Assembly: GCA_965220935.1 (NCBI GenBank)
Contig: OZ244857.1
Location: 3,410,001-3,474,000 of the forward strand
From: Bin80 sp965220935
GTDB taxonomy: Bacteria > Bacteroidota > Rhodothermia > Rhodothermales > Bin80
Direction of reading: 5' to 3'
Length of the DNA stretch: 64,000 nucleotides
The notes beneath the pieces were generated by a model. It was not told the DNA's origin. It was given only the letters and a program-made list of their open reading frames with translations, and did no database searches. Position numbers and translations under genes: made by a program. Shown piece by piece: positions 59,457-64,000 of the stretch. How positions within the stretch are numbered: position 1 is the first letter of the stretch; each line of letters starts with the position of its first letter.

Positions 59457-61832
59457 ATGATCACTGTTGACATCATCATTGTTCTTGCAATCGTGGCATG
59501 TGCAGTCATCCTCTTCGTCACTGAATGGGTACGCTATGATGGCGTTGCTCTCATCGTTTTATTAGCGTTGGCCATCAGCGGTGTTATTCCTATGTCACGT
59601 GCTATAGAGGGATTTGCGAACCCCGCTGTTGTGACCATAGCTGCCGTTCTCGTCCTTAGTGGAGGATTGTACCGCACTGGAGTCGCGAACCTTATTGGCT
59701 CTCAGTTAATGCGCTTTACTGGGGCTTCTCCATTGGGACTCACTGCAGTGATGATGCTCACCGCTGGTCTTATGTCAGGGGTGATGAATAATATTGCAGC
59801 GACTGCACTTCTGCTCCCCGTGGTATTAGATATTGCACGACGCTTTGGTATGCGTCCATCCAGACTACTGATCCCACTCGCCTTTGCATCACTTTTAGGC
59901 GGGATGACAACCCTCATCGGGACTGGGCCTAATATCCTATTGTCAACTATTTTAGAACGTTCAGGTCAAGGATCCTTTGGGCTTTTCTCATTTACACCTG
60001 TTGGGTCAGCGGCACTGGTCATGGGCATTTTATATATGATTTTTCTGGGGCGCCATGTTCTTCCCGACCGACGAACTACTGATGATCAAACCATCGCCGA
60101 GGTTGACCTTGTGGATCGCTACGCCCTTAGGGATTCAATTTTCTGCTTGCGCATTCCTCGCCGTTCTGCGCTTAATCGCCACACTCTGGTAGAGACACAC
60201 CTTGGTCGAGTCCTGGGAGCTGATTTGCTCGCTGTAGAACGACAGGGCGTCCTCATCCGGGCTCCTGAACCCAGTTTTCAATTGAAAAATGGTGATATCC
60301 TCATTTTTGAAGGCCTACCCGATGGGTTCAAAGATCTGCAATCATGGGGACATCTCAGGCATCGTGAGGTATCAGAAAATTCTCTGATGAATTATTTAGA
60401 ATCTGCGACATTCTCTCTTGCTGAAATCTCTCCCATTTCTAGTCTCATTGGAGTCACTATTCAAGATATAAATTTTCGGAACCGATACAATGCTTCAATT
60501 ATTGTCATTGAGCGTGGTAATAAAATTCTAACCTCCCCTATTCAGGAAATCCGAATAAAAGCTGGTGACAGACTACTCTTAGTTGGTGATCCTGAATTGT
60601 TGGAGCAACTTGAATATGCCGAAGAATTTACTTCAATAAATCTTATTGATTCAGATATGGCTGTTCAACGCTATAAACTGGATTCAATATTGATGGAGAT
60701 TGATATTCCCAGGGATTCTGGACTTAATGGACGCACATTGGCATCGGCTCGATTCGGTCATGCTTTTGATCTTACGGTTCTCCATATACAACGTGACAAA
60801 CAGCCTAACACAGAGAGTATTGCACTCCCAAATACATCCGATATGCTGTGTTCAGAGGATCGACTCATTGTGCAAGGGCGCCCAGAATCCTACGCAGTGC
60901 TTAGGGCCTTACAGGCTCTCGCACCCCATGAAGCGGATTCTGACGAACTGATTACTGAATTAGAGTCTGAGGAAGCAGGGTTCGCAGAAGTCACGCTCGG
61001 TCCGACTTCAAATATCGTGGGCAAGACATTAAGCGAGATCTTCTTTCGTGATTCTTATGGACTCAATATCCCGGCTATCTGGCGGAGCGGAGAAACCATT
61101 CACTCCAATATCCATCTTAGCGAAACGCCTCTCCAGTTTGGGGATGCACTTCTTGTGTATGGTCGGCGGAAAAAGATTCAGTTACTTGCAAAGGATTCAA
61201 GATTTTTGATGCTCACCTCAGAACTCAGCGAGGTTTTTAGAATGCGTCGGGCACCGATTGCGGCAGGCATCATGTTGGGCGTGATTCTTTGCGCATCGCT
61301 CAACCTTCTACCTGTCTATATCGCAGCGCTTCTTGGCGCACTATTCATGGTGTTTACTGGATGTGTGAAGGGTAATGAAGTCTACAAACTTATTGAATGG
61401 AGGGTCATCATCCTGCTTGGTGGGATGCTCGCGCTTGGATTGGCCATGGAAGAATCTGGCGCGGCCGAACTACTCGCCCGAGAGGTCATTGGTCGCGCCG
61501 CAGAAGCCGGCCCACGATACTTGATCGGGAGCCTGTTTCTGTTATGTGCACTCGCAGCACAATTTGTGCCTACATCCGCAGTGGCCGTTCTTGTTGCGCC
61601 CATTGCTTTGAGCACCGCAATGGAGTTGAATCTATCGGCGCAGGCATTGTTGATGGTCGTTGCCGTAGGATCGTCGTGTGCATTTTTAACTCCGTTTGGA
61701 CATCCTGTAAACCTCTTGGTCATGAGTGTAGGCGGATACAAAGTCACTGACTACACTCGCACAGGTGCACCTCTATTCATTCTGCTTCTTCTTATAGTGG
61801 TCTTCTTTCTGCCTGTTGTGTGGCCATTGTGA
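59457..61832 (+). CDS. SLC13-family (DASS/CitT-like) transporter with four RCK_C domains
   Basis: A 791-residue inner-membrane carrier. The N-terminal membrane half (about 1-200) has VMNNIAATALLLPV and LIGTGPNILLS, signatures of the anion:Na+ symporter fold. A long soluble part (about 205-590) carries four RCK_C (TrkA-C) modules at about 210-290, 305-390, 405-485 and 500-590, where two is the more usual number. The C-terminal membrane half (about 600-791) repeats the fold (FVPTSAVAVLVAPIAL). Substrate unknown: dicarboxylate, sulfate or another anion. Confidence 0.83.
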   Translation: MITVDIIIVLAIVACAVILFVTEWVRYDGVALIVLLALAISGVIPMSRAIEGFANPAVVTIAAVLVLSGGLYRTGVANLIGSQLMRFTGASPLGLTAVMMLTAGLMSGVMNNIAATALLLPVVLDIARRFGMRPSRLLIPLAFASLLGGMTTLIGTGPNILLSTILERSGQGSFGLFSFTPVGSAALVMGILYMIFLGRHVLPDRRTTDDQTIAEVDLVDRYALRDSIFCLRIPRRSALNRHTLVETHLGRVLGADLLAVERQGVLIRAPEPSFQLKNGDILIFEGLPDGFKDLQSWGHLRHREVSENSLMNYLESATFSLAEISPISSLIGVTIQDINFRNRYNASIIVIERGNKILTSPIQEIRIKAGDRLLLVGDPELLEQLEYAEEFTSINLIDSDMAVQRYKLDSILMEIDIPRDSGLNGRTLASARFGHAFDLTVLHIQRDKQPNTESIALPNTSDMLCSEDRLIVQGRPESYAVLRALQALAPHEADSDELITELESEEAGFAEVTLGPTSNIVGKTLSEIFFRDSYGLNIPAIWRSGETIHSNIHLSETPLQFGDALLVYGRRKKIQLLAKDSRFLMLTSELSEVFRMRRAPIAAGIMLGVILCASLNLLPVYIAALLGALFMVFTGCVKGNEVYKLIEWRVIILLGGMLALGLAMEESGAAELLAREVIGRAAEAGPRYLIGSLFLLCALAAQFVPTSAVAVLVAPIALSTAMELNLSAQALLMVVAVGSSCAFLTPFGHPVNLLVMSVGGYKVTDYTRTGAPLFILLLLIVVFFLPVVWPL

Positions 61833-61970
61833 GTTGATTGAACTGTTGACTACGCTCTGCAACGGGGTTTTAGGGCGTATTTAAAAACATTTACAACCAT
61901 CTTTGACATGCCTCCTGCATCTTATCTTGCACTGGACCTGTGACTCCATATGTTTTCCAAGGCGAAATTT

Positions 61971-63176
61971 CTAATTGTCGCCAGACATCTGGATCAACGG
62001 GCGGAGTTCAATTCGGTAGCGCGGAGCAAAACTTTGCTTTGTCACTCTTGCAGTCTCAATATTTTCAATTTTATATACGCAGTGCGCATCATCAGAAATT
62101 CTGATTGCATGCAATATGATTTTTCCATCCGTTGCACGACGTAACGAATAAGGTTCAATGCAATGATCCGAATGTTTATAGGTAAGGTCAACACACAGAT
62201 GATTGATTGCAGCAAAACGAATGACCTCTAACCAAACTTTGGTATCATGTTTGAAATACAAGTTCATTGATGATTCCCAGAGGGTTATCTCATTTTCTTG
62301 GATTTGCGCTATAGGTGACAAAGATCGTATAGACCCCGTCTGTAGCCATGCAAAGAATTTTGGTAATGCAGAAAAATAAGATTCAATAGGTGGAAGTTCC
62401 TGAAGTTGATGACTAAGCATATGGTGCCAATGCATTTCAAATTCTTCCTCGCGCCTCTGTAAATCACTGAGCACTGGAACAAACACATCGCGATGTGCGC
62501 ATTTTTTGAGAAGTATTTCATTAACAATGGTATGATTGGGCCGAGCCTCGTCATTACGGAAGATGTTAATGATATCGTATAAGTCTCTTGGCCTTACACG
62601 CTGTCCCATGGCACAAACTTTCTCGGCGACAGCCTCTTCCATAGCATAGCATTGTGCGACGGACCCTTTTGGCAGATCATCGCTATAGTCGTGATATATA
62701 GGTCTTTCCGTTGATGGAAGCACTAAAATCTCATCAAATGTTAGGTCAACCTTAAGCCTTGGAAGAGAGCGATATCCATATTGTGGGCTCACTGGACCCC
62801 GATAACCAAGTTTCCCCTGACAAGATTTTGAGCCGCGGGGATTCGTAAATATTTCAAAACTGAGAAGTCTTGGTGGAATTTCTATTCCAAACTCATCATG
62901 GAGCCAATCACATATTTCAGTGAATGTCTTAGTGAGAAAATCACGGCTGAGATGAGAGGGTTTCACGACTGTAAAATCAAGGTCTTCTGAAAACCTATAG
63001 GTATCAAAGTAGCATTTCTTAAAACATGTTCCTCCTTTGAAAATCCAATGATCTTTCAGGATAGGATGATGATATATTCCAGCTAATACCCAGCCGAGTA
63101 TGTAATCTTTTTCAATAATGTGGGGATGTATGCGCCGTACATTTGAGATATGCAAAATTTCTTTTTTTCCAATCAT
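61971..63176 (-). CDS. AbiEii-type nucleotidyltransferase toxin with WYL-like C-terminus
   Basis: The 401 residues hold a nucleotidyltransferase domain with FKGGTCF (46-52) and RFSEDLDFTV, D65 and D67 being the predicted metal ligands. This is the AbiEii pattern of type IV abortive-infection toxins, which modify tRNA or nucleotides. VAEKVCAMGQRVRPRDLYD (about 190) is also family-typical. The C-terminus (about 305-395) resembles a WYL-type sensor (EVIRFAAINHLCVDLTY, IEPYSLRRATDGK). It overlaps the antitoxin gene by 4 bp, a normal operon coupling. Confidence 0.82.
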   Translation of the reverse strand: MIGKKEILHISNVRRIHPHIIEKDYILGWVLAGIYHHPILKDHWIFKGGTCFKKCYFDTYRFSEDLDFTVVKPSHLSRDFLTKTFTEICDWLHDEFGIEIPPRLLSFEIFTNPRGSKSCQGKLGYRGPVSPQYGYRSLPRLKVDLTFDEILVLPSTERPIYHDYSDDLPKGSVAQCYAMEEAVAEKVCAMGQRVRPRDLYDIINIFRNDEARPNHTIVNEILLKKCAHRDVFVPVLSDLQRREEEFEMHWHHMLSHQLQELPPIESYFSALPKFFAWLQTGSIRSLSPIAQIQENEITLWESSMNLYFKHDTKVWLEVIRFAAINHLCVDLTYKHSDHCIEPYSLRRATDGKIILHAIRISDDAHCVYKIENIETARVTKQSFAPRYRIELRPLIQMSGDN

Positions 63177-63976
63177 TTATTCTTCAGAATCCAACTCTCA
63201 GGAACCCAAAGACGCCATTTTGACACTAAGCGAGGGTTTGGCACTCCTGGTTGAAATTTTGCATTGCCTTTAGTCATTCGCTCGGTGCAAGCATCCATGA
63301 GGTACGTACAATTTGACTTACGCTCGGCCAAAAAACCTAAACGTTTGAATACGGCACCATTTCCAAGCCTAGATGCATAGGAGATCAGCTGCTCATCATC
63401 TCTACATTCGTGACGTAGATATTCTGAAAAGCAGTCTTCCACATGCTGCACTCCGCCTCCCAATTCAGGGTCATCTAAGATATCAAGCATTGTTCTATTA
63501 ACATTTGAGACAGCAATTCTAATCGTTTCACTCCATACATGCTTTAGGCCGAAAATTTTCTCTGGACTAATGTGTTTTAATGTAAACCGTAGGCCAAGAC
63601 GCTTCTGATATTTCTCTTTTACCGGTTGCCCAGTCATCACCACTAAGTCAAGAAACATTTGCTCTGTAAGCCCCCAGTACTCGGTGGCGGTCCTACCAGC
63701 CACATAGGCAGGATCAAATAATTCAGGCACGAGGATCCATGGATTCGTTAATACCTGTTCAAATTCCATGTATTCAATTGGTATGTGCACATAGACTCCT
63801 GATCCTGCACGCCGTAACCAGCCCTGATTGTGCCATCTTGAGAGTAGTTTTGAAGCGGTAGGGCGATCTACATTAAGAGATTTTTCTACATCGTCCGCCC
63901 GAATCACTCGTCCTGAAGATTGGATCACAGTTGCAAGTCGACGACGCCCCTTTGGTATTTTGACATGTGTACTCAT
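63173..63976 (-). CDS. AbiEi-type antitoxin / transcriptional repressor
   Basis: The 267 residues start with a winged helix-turn-helix (about 15-60, IRADDVEKSLNVDRPTASKLLSRW split over two helices). The AbiEi core follows with AYVAGRTATEYWGLTEQ near residue 90 and a C-terminal antitoxin domain. Such proteins bind their own promoter and offset the toxin without direct protein contact. First gene of the pair. The ATG at 63976 leaves only 24 bp to the window end, so the promoter is not fully visible. Confidence 0.8.
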   Translation of the reverse strand: MSTHVKIPKGRRRLATVIQSSGRVIRADDVEKSLNVDRPTASKLLSRWHNQGWLRRAGSGVYVHIPIEYMEFEQVLTNPWILVPELFDPAYVAGRTATEYWGLTEQMFLDLVVMTGQPVKEKYQKRLGLRFTLKHISPEKIFGLKHVWSETIRIAVSNVNRTMLDILDDPELGGGVQHVEDCFSEYLRHECRDDEQLISYASRLGNGAVFKRLGFLAERKSNCTYLMDACTERMTKGNAKFQPGVPNPRLVSKWRLWVPESWILKNK

Positions 63977-64000
63977 ATACTATATAATGTCACTAAATTG

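Overview
The window looks like a chromosome fragment of a Gram-negative bacterium of the Bacteroidota/Rhodothermota/Balneolota kind. The evidence is a C-terminal type IX secretion (T9SS) sorting domain at 7.9-8.16 kb, a fused aspartokinase-homoserine dehydrogenase, a one-membrane-subunit (SdhCAB) succinate dehydrogenase, a TatA-GatA pair, several lipoboxes and few recognisable Shine-Dalgarno sites. This taxonomic call is inference. No rRNA is present; one clear tRNA (Ala, GGC) and one damaged Met-like tRNA sequence are.

Layout. 0-4.6 kb: the first codons of gyrA, then the lysine/threonine operon thrA-dapB-dapA, all on the minus strand, and tRNA-Ala on plus. 4.9-8.2 kb: two consecutive arylsulfotransferase-like secreted proteins. 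8.2-11.4 kb: accessory DNA with a SLATT-like membrane protein and a frameshifted AAA ATPase gene. 11.4-12.9 kb: engB and sucD. 12.9-15.8 kb: decayed DNA with a broken repeat-domain lipoprotein, a 23-bp tandem repeat and a tRNA-Met-like relic. 15.8-17.5 kb: tatA-gatA. 17.6-33.05 kb: a large accessory island with a TnpB insertion element, a frameshifted NYN nuclease gene, an intact 2054-residue DUF1998-type helicase, its methyltransferase neighbour broken into four pieces, an IS1634-like element that cuts off the methyltransferase N-terminus, and the 5' part of a group II intron. 33.1-44.8 kb: core metabolism, namely a Ca/Na exchanger, sdhCAB, citrate synthase, RNase G, a small outer-membrane/hydrolase/aroQ operon and nadE. 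45.8-53.7 kb: a second island, with an IS1634-type transposase gene split by a complete IS whose transposase carries an N-terminal DruA (DUF4338) domain, a deletion derivative of the TnpB element, and an orphan nuclease-methyltransferase fusion. 54-64 kb: a glycosyltransferase-like gene, a very large GDSL/dehydrogenase/cytochrome c lipoprotein, an SLC13 transporter with four RCK_C domains, and an AbiE-type toxin-antitoxin pair.

The main theme is defence genes and mobile elements decaying between intact housekeeping operons. In the accessory blocks nearly every gene that is not an active element carries frameshifts or stops, while the core genes are intact. The best candidates for new biology are the helicase/methyltransferase locus, in which the methylase is dead and the 2054-residue helicase is open; the TnpB element bounded by 24-bp perfect inverted repeats, with a shrunken relative 32 kb away; the DruA-Tn5-type transposase fusion; and the nuclease-methyltransferase fusion without partner genes.
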